Counted from the stretch's first letter, positions 14,814 through 21,406 are shown. The stretch is 26,994 bases of DNA from a virus (IMGVR_UViG_3300045996_000689:1-26994); one strand, 5' to 3'. Numbers and translations: made by a program. Notes: generated by a model from the sequence alone, not told the origin.

Positions 14814-15565
14814 CGATCCGGCACGGGCACTCCTCCTCCCGCTACGACAAGCCGCCGAAGACGCTGGCAGAGCAGGTGGGTCGCGCGACCACGTCCGGCA
14901 AGGACGGCAACCTCCTCACGTTCACGGAGGTGGACACCAAGGACCGCGCCGCGAAGTTGTCTGCTGAGGGCTGGGGAACCTACGCCCCGTTCAAGGAGGC
15001 TGACACCGACTGCGCGCTCATGTGGGACAAGGCCGAGTTCACCAAGGTCGCCGCGTTCACCTCGCGGCTCGGTGACGGGACCTGGCACATGGACGGAGGA
15101 CACGACCGCAAGGTGGTCTGCGCGACGATGGTCCTCGACCACGTGTCAGGGCATCGGCTCTGGGTCTCAGTGCTCCACCTGCCCTCCTCAGTGCAGGAGG
15201 GCGATCACTGGTCCAACGACCAGACCGACCAGGACCGAGTCAGGTGCTGGAAGGAGGGCGTCGAGGCGTGGCGCGAGAAGCGGAAGACCGCGAAGGACAA
15301 GCACCATCAGGACGTGTCAATGCACGTCGCTGACTGGAACGTCGACTGCCGCAGCGGGAAGTGGCGCGACGAGATCGACAAGCGGATCGGCGCGGATGCC
15401 TTCCGGGGGACCTGGACCAAGGACAACCTGCCGAAGGGCGGGACCCACGGCGACCGGCTCATCGACGCGACGTGGTCGAACGGCAAGTTCAAGAGCGTGA
15501 TGCTCCTGCCTGACGACGACTCCAGCGATCACCGTCCCTACGGCGACGTGATCGGCTGGCCCTGA
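14810..15565 (+). CDS. Endonuclease/exonuclease/phosphatase (EEP, DNase I-fold) protein
   Basis: This is a 251-aa protein with the motifs of the EEP superfamily in order: metal-binding Glu in LTFTEVD (about residue 44), VLHLPSS strand (about 122, the THL-like motif), ADWNVDCR (about 168, the GDxN-like motif with Asp/Asn), and SSDHRPYGDVIG at the C-terminus with the catalytic Asp-His pair. These enzymes use a metal ion to hydrolyse phosphodiesters in DNA or RNA, or phosphate esters. The gene follows the lysis genes, is late in the rightward unit, and is not near replication genes, so host DNA or RNA breakdown, or clearing DNA during lysis, are possible roles. Substrate is unknown. Confidence 0.7.
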   Translation: MTIRHGHSSSRYDKPPKTLAEQVGRATTSGKDGNLLTFTEVDTKDRAAKLSAEGWGTYAPFKEADTDCALMWDKAEFTKVAAFTSRLGDGTWHMDGGHDRKVVCATMVLDHVSGHRLWVSVLHLPSSVQEGDHWSNDQTDQDRVRCWKEGVEAWREKRKTAKDKHHQDVSMHVADWNVDCRSGKWRDEIDKRIGADAFRGTWTKDNLPKGGTHGDRLIDATWSNGKFKSVMLLPDDDSSDHRPYGDVIGWP

Positions 15566-15723
15566 CCCTGAGCAGCCCTCGCTGGCGCTTGTTGGTCAAT
15601 GTGATCCAGGACACACCCTGCGATCTGCTTGTGCTGACCGCGCATTAGAGTGTGTTATGTCGTCAAGCACATATGAGCCCATGCCTGACCGAGGGTGGGC
15701 GATTAGCGGAGGGGATCTCGGCG
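15566..15723 (+). promoter_or_regulatory. Intergenic region with a promoter candidate
   Basis: This 158-bp gap is more AT-rich than its surroundings. TAGAGT (15646-15651) matches the actinobacterial -10 pattern well but has only a weak -35 (ATCTGC at 15623-15628). A second pairing is TTGTGC (15629-15634) with TGTTAT (15653-15658). A start here would drive the accessory genes from 15724. No clear terminator hairpin was seen after the nuclease gene. Confidence 0.35.
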
Positions 15724-16062
15724 ATGGACCAGGGAGCACCAGAGCACGCGGACGTGGAGAGCGTCAGGGCCTTTGCCCAGGAACTCTCGACGGCCTTCCT
15801 GCTCTGCAGGGAACTCCAGCACAACTGGAAGCCCTTCTCGGCATGGTGGGACGAGGAGCACCACAACTACGCCCGGTCGATCCGGTGCGTGAGGTGCAAG
15901 ACCAAGAAGGTCCAGCGCCTGTCGTCCTCCGGGGCGATCCTCACGAGCCACTACGAGTACGCAGAGGGCTACCTCGCCCAGCACATTGGGCGCATCGTCG
16001 GGGAGGCCCGAGACTCGCTACGCCTGGAGTCCCTGACCCGATCCCTTCCGAAGACGACGTAA
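15724..16062 (+). CDS. Unknown protein with CxxC pair
   Basis: This is a 112-aa protein. The ATG at 15724 follows GCGGAGGGG by about 8 nt; upstream in-frame starts lack such a site. A helical N-terminus (ADVESVRAFAQELSTAFLLCRELQHNWKPFSAWW) is followed by IRCVRCKTKKVQRL, which may bind zinc. No family recognised. First gene of the accessory block and probably expressed from the promoter just upstream. The Cys pair and basic stretch would suit nucleic-acid contact. Confidence 0.7.
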   Translation: MDQGAPEHADVESVRAFAQELSTAFLLCRELQHNWKPFSAWWDEEHHNYARSIRCVRCKTKKVQRLSSSGAILTSHYEYAEGYLAQHIGRIVGEARDSLRLESLTRSLPKTT

Positions 16063-16088
16063 CCAATCCACGAAGGAGAGCAGGAAGC

Positions 16089-16595
16089 ATGTCCAAGGAG
16101 ATCCGCACCATCGCGTGGTGCGACGGGTTCACCCATGCCGAGTACGAGCAGGTCGAGGCAGCAGTCACACGCCGGTTCGCAGCCGACACCCTGAAGGAGT
16201 GCGAGATCGACCTCTGCGAGGTCTGCGACAAGACCATCGTGCAGCCGCTGCTCGACCTCCTGACTGAGCACGGTCAGCCCGTGAAGGGTGCGAAGACGAT
16301 CCAGCCCGTCCTGCCTGTCGCTGAGGATGCGCCGAGGGTACGGACTACCACCCGCCGCCCTGCTGAGATCAAGTGCCCGATCGACGAGTGCGACTGGGAG
16401 GGATCCCGCTCGGCTGGAGGGATGCACGCGCCGAAGGCTCACGGGGGTCAGACCCTGCCGGTCCTGGAGGGACGCTATGGCCGTCGTCTGCTGAACGGGA
16501 GCAGGCTCACCCTGGAGCACCCGTGCCCGCAGTGTGAGGCCGCGTACGACTCCAGGCCGGGGCTCACCACGCACCTTCGGGCGCACGCCGCATGA
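16089..16595 (+). CDS. Lsr2-like N-terminus fused to C2H2 zinc fingers
   Basis: This is a 168-aa protein starting at 16089 with AGGAGAGCAGGA upstream. The first 65 residues resemble the Lsr2 dimerisation region (IRTIAWCDGF opening, CEIDLCEVC strand, then TIVQPLLDLLTEHG helix), with extra Cys residues. The C-terminal half has two finger-like units: CPIDECDWEG with later HAPKAH, and a classical C-x2-C-x12-H-x3-H (CPQCEAAYDSRPGLTTHLRAH). Lsr2 is the xenogeneic silencer of actinobacteria; a phage copy with zinc fingers in place of the AT-hook domain may alter silencing or bind phage DNA. Domain calls are by pattern only. Confidence 0.65.
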   Translation: MSKEIRTIAWCDGFTHAEYEQVEAAVTRRFAADTLKECEIDLCEVCDKTIVQPLLDLLTEHGQPVKGAKTIQPVLPVAEDAPRVRTTTRRPAEIKCPIDECDWEGSRSAGGMHAPKAHGGQTLPVLEGRYGRRLLNGSRLTLEHPCPQCEAAYDSRPGLTTHLRAHAA

Positions 16596-16810
16596 GCGCG
16601 ATGAGGGACCTCGCGTCGGTGACGGTGAAGGGCACCGTAGACGGGACCATGCGTCGGCGCGGTGGACCTCACCTCCGCCTCGCCACGACGACGCGCGATG
16701 AGCGGGTTCACCCTGCAGTCATGGCAGCCGCGCACCGCGTCAGGCGCGAGGGCGAGCGGCTGCAGATCGTCAGCGCGACTGAGGTCCTGCTCGTGCCCAG
16801 GAGCCGGTGA
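16592..16810 (+). CDS. Small basic protein, unknown
   Basis: This is a 72-aa protein coupled to the upstream gene by ATGA and to the next by GTGA. Arg-rich (MRRRGGPHLRLATTTRDERVHPAVMAAAHRVRREGERL). No motif is recognised; the charge suggests nucleic-acid or nucleotide contact. Its place between two DNA-binding-type genes supports the same general role. Confidence 0.6.
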   Translation: MSAMRDLASVTVKGTVDGTMRRRGGPHLRLATTTRDERVHPAVMAAAHRVRREGERLQIVSATEVLLVPRSR

Positions 16811-17007
16811 TCGTGACGGGGGCGTACGGGAGGTGGGAGGCGCTGGCCGACGTGGCGTCGGCCCAGGAGGAGTTCGAGCAGGCGCGGGAGGACCGCCGAG
16901 ACGCCGTGAGCAAGGCGCGGGCTGCCGGGGCCACCTGGGCTGACATAGGCCGCGTGCTGCAGATCACCAAGCAGGCCGCCCACGAGAAGTTCCGGGACGT
17001 GATCTGA
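16807..17007 (+). CDS. Small helix-turn-helix protein
   Basis: This is a 66-aa protein with a GTG start. A helical N-terminus (ADVASAQEEFEQAREDRRDAVSKARAAG) leads into an HTH, ATWADIGRVLQITKQAAHEKF, of a type common in actinobacterial small regulators. With no other domain it probably acts as a dimeric DNA-binding protein or co-regulator. It is last but one in the accessory run before the 17261-17448 control region, which could be its target. Confidence 0.7.
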   Translation: MIVTGAYGRWEALADVASAQEEFEQAREDRRDAVSKARAAGATWADIGRVLQITKQAAHEKFRDVI

Positions 17008-17008
17008 G

Positions 17009-17260
17009 GTGGGCCACCGACCGCACATCTACGTGATCCGGCGCGAGCCTGCTGACCCCGGCGTCTCGCCGAACCAGTACCTCCCGCAGATCACCGTGGA
17101 GGTCCGGGCCTACTGGCCTGCACGAGAGCGACACCGGGTGCGCGCGATCCTCGATCAGGCCTACGCCGAGGCGGTGGAAGCGCTGGAGGCCTACGGGGTG
17201 AGTGACCTGCAACACACAACTGGGCCAAACGATCCAGTCCATGAGACGGACGAGGGCTAG
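17009..17260 (+). CDS. Unknown protein
   Basis: This is an 83-aa protein with a GTG start 1 nt after the HTH gene. Strand-rich start (HIYVIRREPADPG, then QITVEVRAYWP) and a helical second half (RHRVRAILDQAYAEAVEALEAYG), a ferredoxin-like order, but no catalytic residues stand out. It ends before a 188-bp non-coding control region. Confidence 0.6.
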   Translation: MGHRPHIYVIRREPADPGVSPNQYLPQITVEVRAYWPARERHRVRAILDQAYAEAVEALEAYGVSDLQHTTGPNDPVHETDEG

Positions 17261-17272
17261 GCACTGGATTCC

Positions 17273-17290
17273 GTGTGACCTGCCTCACAC
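17273..17290 (+). other. Short hairpin downstream of 17260
   Basis: GTGTGA (17273-17278) and TCACAC (17285-17290) pair across 6 nt. It sits 12 nt after the preceding stop codon and may end or stabilise the upstream transcript. No U-tract follows. Confidence 0.4.
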
Positions 17291-17359
17291 GCCCTAGCGA
17301 GCCCCAGCAGTCCTCGTCGTGTTTCCGCAGGTCAACGAGGTGCTGAGCACAACACCTGA

Positions 17360-17399
17360 GGAGGTACTGCCTTCCCGTTACCTCCATAGGTGTTAGGCT
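17360..17399 (+). promoter_or_regulatory. Promoter and operator candidate of the 17449 unit
   Basis: TGTTAGGCT gives an extended -10 (TAGGCT at 17394-17399); TTCCCG (17372-17377) is a weak -35 at 16 bp. An inverted repeat GGAGGTA (17360-17366) / TACCTCC (17379-17385) straddles the -35 and spacer, where a repressor would block polymerase. The 188-bp gap 17261-17448 otherwise holds only the hairpin at 17273-17290 and a leader. Confidence 0.45.
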
Positions 17400-17404
17400 G
17401 TGCG

Positions 17405-17422
17405 AGCACCACCCGATCAGCC
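17405..17422 (+). repeat. Leader repeat, copy 1
   Basis: AGCACCACCCGATCAGCC is present exactly here and at 17610-17627. Both copies are followed by CCGAGAGGC and then an ATG-ACC start, 26-33 nt downstream. The leaders of the 37-aa and 276-aa genes are thus duplicated. Confidence 0.8.
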
Positions 17423-17448
17423 CCCAACCGAAACCGAGAGGCACCCCG

Positions 17449-17562
17449 ATGACCTGCACCGCCGCTTACGACAACACCTGGACCTGCACGCTGCCCGACG
17501 CCCACGAGGGCGAGCACGAGACGCCCACCGGCGACCCGGGCATCACCTGGGCCTGGGCCTGA
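17449..17562 (+). CDS. 37-aa Cys/His miniprotein
   Basis: MTCTAAYDNTWTCTLPDAHE opens the protein and it ends ITWAWA. GAGAGGC lies 6 nt upstream of the ATG. Three elements, TCT at the start, WTC in the middle and H-x3-H (HEGEH), suggest a small zinc-binding fold, similar in look to short C-LP-x-GH-type peptides of actinobacteria. It is the first gene behind the promoter at 17372-17399 and is followed by a strong hairpin, so it may be expressed at high level. Function unknown. Confidence 0.6.
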   Translation: MTCTAAYDNTWTCTLPDAHEGEHETPTGDPGITWAWA

Positions 17563-17572
17563 CCCCACCCCC

Positions 17573-17605
17573 GGAGGAGGGCTGATCCGTAACCAGCCCT
17601 CCTCC
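17573..17605 (+). terminator. Perfect 12-bp intergenic hairpin, copy 1
   Basis: GGAGGAGGGCTG (17573-17584) pairs perfectly with CAGCCCTCCTCC (17594-17605) across the 9-nt loop ATCCGTAAC. No U-tract follows. A near copy with a compensated base pair lies at 18499-18531. It may be a partial terminator or processing and stability element between the 37-aa and 276-aa genes. Confidence 0.75.
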
Positions 17606-17609
17606 TCTC

Positions 17610-17627
17610 AGCACCACCCGATCAGCC
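17610..17627 (+). repeat. Leader repeat, copy 2
   Basis: Exact second copy of the 18-bp leader element at 17405-17422, now ahead of the 276-aa gene. Together with the similar CCGAGAGGC ribosome binding site it shows duplication of the untranslated leader. Confidence 0.8.
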
Positions 17628-17659
17628 AGCCAGCCACCACCAACCCGAGAGGCTCCACC

Positions 17660-18490
17660 ATGACCAGCACCGCCACCGCCAAGAAGTCCACCGCCACCGA
17701 GAAGGCCGCCGAGTTCGCCGACGCCTACACGCTCAGCCCTGAGGCAGCCGCCGCGATCGACGCGCTGACCCCGAAGGGCCGCCAGACCATGACCGAGGTC
17801 GGCAACTGGACCGGCTCCTTCTTCGACGAGGGCTGCACTGCAGGCTCCGGCATCTGGGGCGAGTGCTTCATGAACGAGGCGGGCCACAAGAGCGCCGGGG
17901 TCATCAACCGCCTCCGCGACCTGGGCCTCTTCGAGACCAGCATCGACGACGAGTCGGGTGTCTGGTTCGCGCTGACCCCGCTCGGGGTCGAGGTAGCCCA
18001 GCACCTGACCACCCCCACCACCACCGAGAACACCACCACCAAGGAGAACACCGTGACCGAGAACACCACCGCCAAGAAGACCGCCGCCAAGAAGACTGCT
18101 GCTGCTCCTGCTCCCCGCGCCTACAAGGTGCCGAAGGGCTACGAGGTCAAGTGGCAGCACGGGGGCCACGACCTGCTCAAGAAGTCTGACGCCGCGACTA
18201 AGGGTCCCGCCTGGTACACCGCCTGCAACGCGCACGGTGACCTGCACGAGGCCGCGAGCGCCAAGGAGGCCGAGGGCTTCGGTGTCCTGAAGGTCCGCAG
18301 CACCTGGTGCAAGGGTGACCACAAGCCCGCCGCCAAGAAGACCGCGCCCGCCAAGGCTGCTCCCGCGAAGACTGCCGCCGCGAAGACCACCAAGGCCGCG
18401 AAGACTGCCGCCGCGAAGACCGCCGCCGCCAAGGCTCCCGCCAAGGCCGCGACCACGACCAAGGCCGCCAAGGCTGCCGCCAAGAAGTGA
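17660..18490 (+). CDS. Winged-helix-like protein with histone H1-like Lys/Ala tail
   Basis: This is a 276-aa protein. Residues about 25-115 look like a winged helix (LTPKGRQTMTEVGNWTGSFF, then AGVINRLRDLGLFE helix and WFALTPLGVEVAQHL wing). A Thr/Glu linker (TTPTTTENTTTKENTVTENTT) leads to a second small domain about 150-222 (VPKGYEVKWQHGGHDLL, ending STWCKGDH). The last 55 residues repeat K-T/A-AAK, as in eukaryotic H1 and actinobacterial histone-like tails, which bind DNA non-specifically. It likely packs or coats phage or host DNA. ATG at 17660 follows GAGAGG. Low-complexity repeats make the tail prone to length change. Confidence 0.7.
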   Translation: MTSTATAKKSTATEKAAEFADAYTLSPEAAAAIDALTPKGRQTMTEVGNWTGSFFDEGCTAGSGIWGECFMNEAGHKSAGVINRLRDLGLFETSIDDESGVWFALTPLGVEVAQHLTTPTTTENTTTKENTVTENTTAKKTAAKKTAAAPAPRAYKVPKGYEVKWQHGGHDLLKKSDAATKGPAWYTACNAHGDLHEAASAKEAEGFGVLKVRSTWCKGDHKPAAKKTAPAKAAPAKTAAAKTTKAAKTAAAKTAAAKAPAKAATTTKAAKAAAKK

Positions 18491-18498
18491 ACACCCCC

Positions 18499-18531
18499 GG
18501 AGGAGCGCTGATCCGTAGCCAGCGCTCCTCC
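18499..18531 (+). terminator. Perfect 12-bp intergenic hairpin, copy 2
   Basis: GGAGGAGCGCTG (18499-18510) pairs with CAGCGCTCCTCC (18520-18531) across ATCCGTAGC. Compared with copy 1 at 17573-17605, one stem base pair is swapped (G-C to C-G) on both arms and the loop differs by one base. This lies 8 nt after the 276-aa gene. Confidence 0.75.
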
Positions 18532-18551
18532 TCCCGAGAGGAGATCCCCGC

Positions 18552-18728
18552 ATGATCCCGAACGACCGCTACACCGTCCGCCCGGAAGACCTCCGGGCGG
18601 CACGCCTGTCTCTCACCCGAGACGCCTGGGATGCCGCGCTGCTCGCAGGAGACGTGCAGGCCGCTGACCGCTACGCGGCTGAGGTATCCCGCCTGGAGAA
18701 CATCAACGACGAGGAGAACGACCGATGA
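18552..18728 (+). CDS. Unknown small acidic-tailed protein
   Basis: This is a 58-aa protein: NDRYTVRPEDLRAARLSLTRDAWDAAL, then AADRYAAEVSRLENINDEENDR. ATG at 18552 is preceded by GAGAGGAGA. Helical, charged, no motif. It ends in an ATGA overlap with the following gene, so the run 18552-20942 is probably one coupled transcript leading into the integrase. Confidence 0.6.
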   Translation: MIPNDRYTVRPEDLRAARLSLTRDAWDAALLAGDVQAADRYAAEVSRLENINDEENDR

Positions 18729-18976
18729 GCGACCACACCGAGGTCCCCGCGCTGACGTGGACCAACACCCACCCGGGCCGCTGGGTGACTGACGCGCCGA
18801 TCAACGGCGAGGACGGCGCGTTCGCAGCCGTGGCCCGCCGTGACGATCAGGGCACCTGGCGGATCCAGTGCAGCACCTACGGGCGATCAGTCGGCACCGC
18901 TGAGGCTGAGAGCCTGACCGATGCCCGCTCCGTCGCCCAGGACACGTACGACGTCGTGGAAGGAGTGAACCGATGA
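18725..18976 (+). CDS. Unknown protein
   Basis: This is an 83-aa protein. Strand-rich (PALTWTNTHPGRWVTD, then AFAAVARRDDQGTWRIQCSTYG) with a C-terminal helix (SLTDARSVAQDTYDVVEG), a layout like small double-stranded-RNA-type or MTH538-like folds, but no function can be given. Coupled by ATGA at both ends to its neighbours. Confidence 0.6.
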   Translation: MSDHTEVPALTWTNTHPGRWVTDAPINGEDGAFAAVARRDDQGTWRIQCSTYGRSVGTAEAESLTDARSVAQDTYDVVEGVNR

Positions 18977-19422
18977 GTGAGTCCCACGCGACCGACGAGT
19001 TCAACATGATCTGGCAGAACGACCAGGACGTGTACCTCGCCGTACTGGAGGAGGTGCGCGGGATGCTCAGGCAGGTCCCCGGGATGACCAACCAGACGAT
19101 CGGCGTCAACGTCAAGGCGCGGGTGTTCTCCTGGGCCTACGGCGGCGGCTGGGGCTACTCCTCAGGGTGGGGAGGCGTGACGTACTCCCTGCGCGACCGG
19201 GAGCGCTACGCCTACTGGACCGAGGGCAGCCCTCCTCCGAACTACCGGGTGACCCCGTTCTCGTACTTCCTGGACCGCGACCAGTACGGCCACGTCAGCG
19301 AGGAGCGCGTAGGCGAGGAGGCGCTGGAGGCCCTGGCGCTGGAGGACCCGGACGAGGAGGAGACCGGGCGTGTCCGTAACGCGCCCGGTCTCCTGCCCGC
19401 ATCGTACCTGGAGGCGGAGTAA
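18973..19422 (+). CDS. Unknown protein with Gly/Trp/Tyr-rich centre
   Basis: This is a 149-aa protein. The N-terminus is helical (DEFNMIWQNDQDVYLAVLEEVRGML); the centre is aromatic and Gly-rich (SWAYGGGWGYSSGWGGVTYSL), and the C-terminus is strongly acidic (EEALEALALEDPDEEE). No family recognised. It ends one base into the integrase start (TAATG), so it is coupled to integrase translation. Accessory or integration-linked roles are both possible. Confidence 0.6.
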   Translation: MSESHATDEFNMIWQNDQDVYLAVLEEVRGMLRQVPGMTNQTIGVNVKARVFSWAYGGGWGYSSGWGGVTYSLRDRERYAYWTEGSPPPNYRVTPFSYFLDRDQYGHVSEERVGEEALEALALEDPDEEETGRVRNAPGLLPASYLEAE

Positions 19423-20942
19423 TGACCGCGCTTCATGAGGCCGCGACCCGGACGCTCGTGGCCCGGTCCTACCTCAGGGTCAGCGAGGACCGGGGAGGAC
19501 TGAAGCGCTCCACCACGGAGCAGGACACCGAGAACACGCGCGCGATCTCAGCCCAGGGCTGGGTCCAGGGTGAGCCGTACCGCGACGACGGGATCTCCGC
19601 GTCGAGGTATAGCGGCAAGATCCGCGATGACTTCCAGCGCCTGATCCAGGACCTGCAGGCGCACGAGTTCGGGGCCGACGTCCTCGTGCTCTGGGAGACC
19701 TCCCGAGGCTCGCGTGAGATGTGGGAGTGGGTCAGGCTGATCGACCTGCTGGCCGAGGTCGGCGTGCTGGTCCACATCACCACCCACGGGAGGACCTACG
19801 ATCCCCGTAACTGGCGCGACCGCCGCAGCCTCCTGGAGGACGGCGTCGACAACGAGGCCGAGAGTGCGAAGGTGAGCATGCGAACCACGCGAACGGCAGC
19901 AGCCGAGGCAGCAGCAGGCAGGCCGACGGGCAAGTGCCCGTTCGGCTACAAGCGGGTCTACGACCCAAGCACGGGCAAGATGGTGACGCAGGTCCCTGAC
20001 CCCGAGACGGCTCCGATGGTCCGGGATCTCTACGAGCGGATCGCCAAGGGCCACGCCATGAAGGCGATCGCCCGTGACTTCGAGGAGCAGGGCTACCGGA
20101 ACGGCAAGGGTGAGCCCTTCAGCGCTGCTCACCTGAGATCGCTGGCGCGGCAGCACGCCTACACGGGGCTGCGGGTCCACATCCCGGGCCGGAAGGCGGG
20201 TCAGGACTGGCGGCACCTGATCCGGGCCGAGCACCTGATCGAGGCCAACTGGGAGCCGATCGTCGAGCGGGATCTCTTCTGGCAGGTGCAGGAGATCCTG
20301 GAGGACCCGAGGCGCAAGACGGCCCGCCCGGGCAGGGCCAACCACCTGCTCTCCCACGTCGCGGTGTGCGGTGCCTGCGGAGCCTGGATGGTGTGGCGGA
20401 ACCACATCCCGGGCAAGGGCAGGGACCGGGTCGCGCTGTACCAGTGCCGCAACGGACACGCCCGGGTGTTTGAGGAGGACCTGGACCGCTTCGGCGAGCG
20501 CGCGCTGCTGGACTACCTGGAGGGCGCGGCGCTGGCGGATGACCTCGCCGCGCAGGAGGCCGACGGCGCTGCCCTCCGTCAGGCCCGGGCCGATGCTGCT
20601 GCCCTGCGGGCGCAACTGAAGGGTCTGGCCGATGCGCTGGCTGAGGGCGTGTCACCTCAGACGGTCGCCGCTGCTGAGCAGAAGATCAAGCGGGCGCTAG
20701 CGGCTGCTGAGACGCGCGAGAGGGACCTCAGCACTCCTGCAGCCCTGCGAGGGCTGATCGAGCCGGGACCGGGCGTCAGAGCCCGCTGGGAGAGCACTCC
20801 GCTGGCAGCCAAGCGGGCGATCGCGCGGCTGGTGTTCTCTGAGGATCGGCTCGGCCTCCTCCGCGTCATGCCGACCGAGAGCCGTGGTCCGTTCCGGGTG
20901 CCTGTCGGGGACCGCGTGCGCCTCGGCACTGAGGAGGCCTGA
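19422..20942 (+). CDS. int: Large serine integrase
   Basis: This is a 506-aa large serine recombinase. Catalytic Ser is S21 in SYLRVSEDRGG; the resolvase domain continues through QGWVQGEPYRDDGISASRYSG and DVLVLWETSRGSREMWEW. The recombinase domain follows (PFGYKRVYDPSTG, DFEEQGYRNGKGEPFSAAHLRSLARQHAYTGLRV). A zinc ribbon starts at C316 (CGACGAW) with YQCRNGH nearby, then a coiled coil (about 370-435). These domains catalyse attP x attB integration without a host factor; excision normally needs a directionality factor. None is certain here. The ATG overlaps the previous stop (TAATG). A strong hairpin follows 11 nt after the stop. The attP core cannot be fixed from sequence alone. Confidence 0.92.
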   Translation: MTALHEAATRTLVARSYLRVSEDRGGLKRSTTEQDTENTRAISAQGWVQGEPYRDDGISASRYSGKIRDDFQRLIQDLQAHEFGADVLVLWETSRGSREMWEWVRLIDLLAEVGVLVHITTHGRTYDPRNWRDRRSLLEDGVDNEAESAKVSMRTTRTAAAEAAAGRPTGKCPFGYKRVYDPSTGKMVTQVPDPETAPMVRDLYERIAKGHAMKAIARDFEEQGYRNGKGEPFSAAHLRSLARQHAYTGLRVHIPGRKAGQDWRHLIRAEHLIEANWEPIVERDLFWQVQEILEDPRRKTARPGRANHLLSHVAVCGACGAWMVWRNHIPGKGRDRVALYQCRNGHARVFEEDLDRFGERALLDYLEGAALADDLAAQEADGAALRQARADAAALRAQLKGLADALAEGVSPQTVAAAEQKIKRALAAAETRERDLSTPAALRGLIEPGPGVRARWESTPLAAKRAIARLVFSEDRLGLLRVMPTESRGPFRVPVGDRVRLGTEEA

Positions 20943-20953
20943 CCCCGTCAGCA

Positions 20954-21000
20954 GCGAGGCCCGGGCACGTCGACCCCACGCGACGATGCCCGGGCCTCGC
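20954..21000. terminator. Strong bidirectional terminator hairpin
   Basis: GCGAGGCCCGGGCA (20954-20967) pairs perfectly with TGCCCGGGCCTCGC (20987-21000); CGTCG/CGACG (20968-20972, 20981-20985) extends the stem. It lies between the rightward integrase and the leftward unit ending at 21006, so it can end both transcripts. It was also considered as an att site. Confidence 0.8.
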
Positions 21001-21005
21001 TGGTT

Positions 21006-21089
21006 CTATGGGCGGCGCATGAGGATGAGCACCGCCATGCCCGTGACGACGGCCAGCATCACGAGCAGGGCCACGAGGTCCCCGCTCAC
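21006..21089 (-). CDS. 27-aa membrane miniprotein
   Basis: On the minus strand GTG-AGC-GGG opens the ORF: MSGDLVALLVMLAVVTGMAV, then LILMRRP. It is one hydrophobic helix with a positive C-terminal end. The GTG overlaps the stop of the 97-aa membrane gene (GTGA), so the two are coupled. Together they may alter the host membrane in lysogens, for example to block superinfection; this is inference from their location with the repressor. Confidence 0.5.
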   Translation of the reverse strand: MSGDLVALLVMLAVVTGMAVLILMRRP

Positions 21090-21379
21090 AGTGGCGGGTC
21101 AGCGTCGGCGTGCGGCGGGAGGTCCCGTCGGTGCTGCGGTTCCGGCCCGTCGTAGTCCTGCCACAGCGACATGGAGTGAACCAGGCGGACGACGCCGCGC
21201 GCCGTGAAGTGGCGCATGTCGAGGGCGAGCCCAAGGAGGCCGAGCGCGAGGCCTGCGTCTCGTACGGCGTGCAGGTCCTGCATGGCTCCGATGACGAAGA
21301 GCAGGAGCGCCAGGGCGTATGCCCCCATCGCTGCGTAGCCCAGGACCGCAATCGTCTGCGATCTGGTGGCGGTCATCAT
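21086..21379 (-). CDS. Two-span membrane protein
   Basis: This is a 97-aa protein. Two hydrophobic segments occur at about residues 10-30 (IAVLGYAAMGAYALALLLFV) and 39-52 (DAGLALGLLGLALD). The C-terminus is polar and proline-rich with many charged residues. GGAGAGGG lies about 11 nt upstream of the ATG pair at 21379-21374. It is in the leftward unit with the repressor and so probably expressed in the lysogen; superinfection exclusion is a reasonable but untested idea. Confidence 0.65.
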   Translation of the reverse strand: MMTATRSQTIAVLGYAAMGAYALALLLFVIGAMQDLHAVRDAGLALGLLGLALDMRHFTARGVVRLVHSMSLWQDYDGPEPQHRRDLPPHADADPPL

Positions 21380-21406
21380 GGTGTCGTAGTCCCTCTCCAG
21401 TGCTGC

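Noticed and set aside
15657-16088. Long upstream extension of the zinc-finger gene in the same frame
   Set aside because: It overlaps the 15724-16062 gene in another frame, has an unlikely composition, and the ATG at 16089 has a good ribosome binding site.
18198-18494. Arg/Trp-rich minus-strand frame
   Set aside because: Complement of the Lys/Ala repeat tail; no ribosome binding site or neighbours in that direction.
17543-18553. Large open frame on the minus strand opposite the H1-like gene
   Set aside because: It is an artefact of GC-rich, low-complexity coding on the plus strand; the product is Gly/Leu/Arg-repetitive with no start signal.
20954-21000. attP site for the serine integrase in the perfect inverted repeat
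   Set aside because: A perfect 14-bp stem between convergent genes fits a bidirectional terminator; attP sites have imperfect half-sites around a central dinucleotide, and no bacterial core is available to compare.
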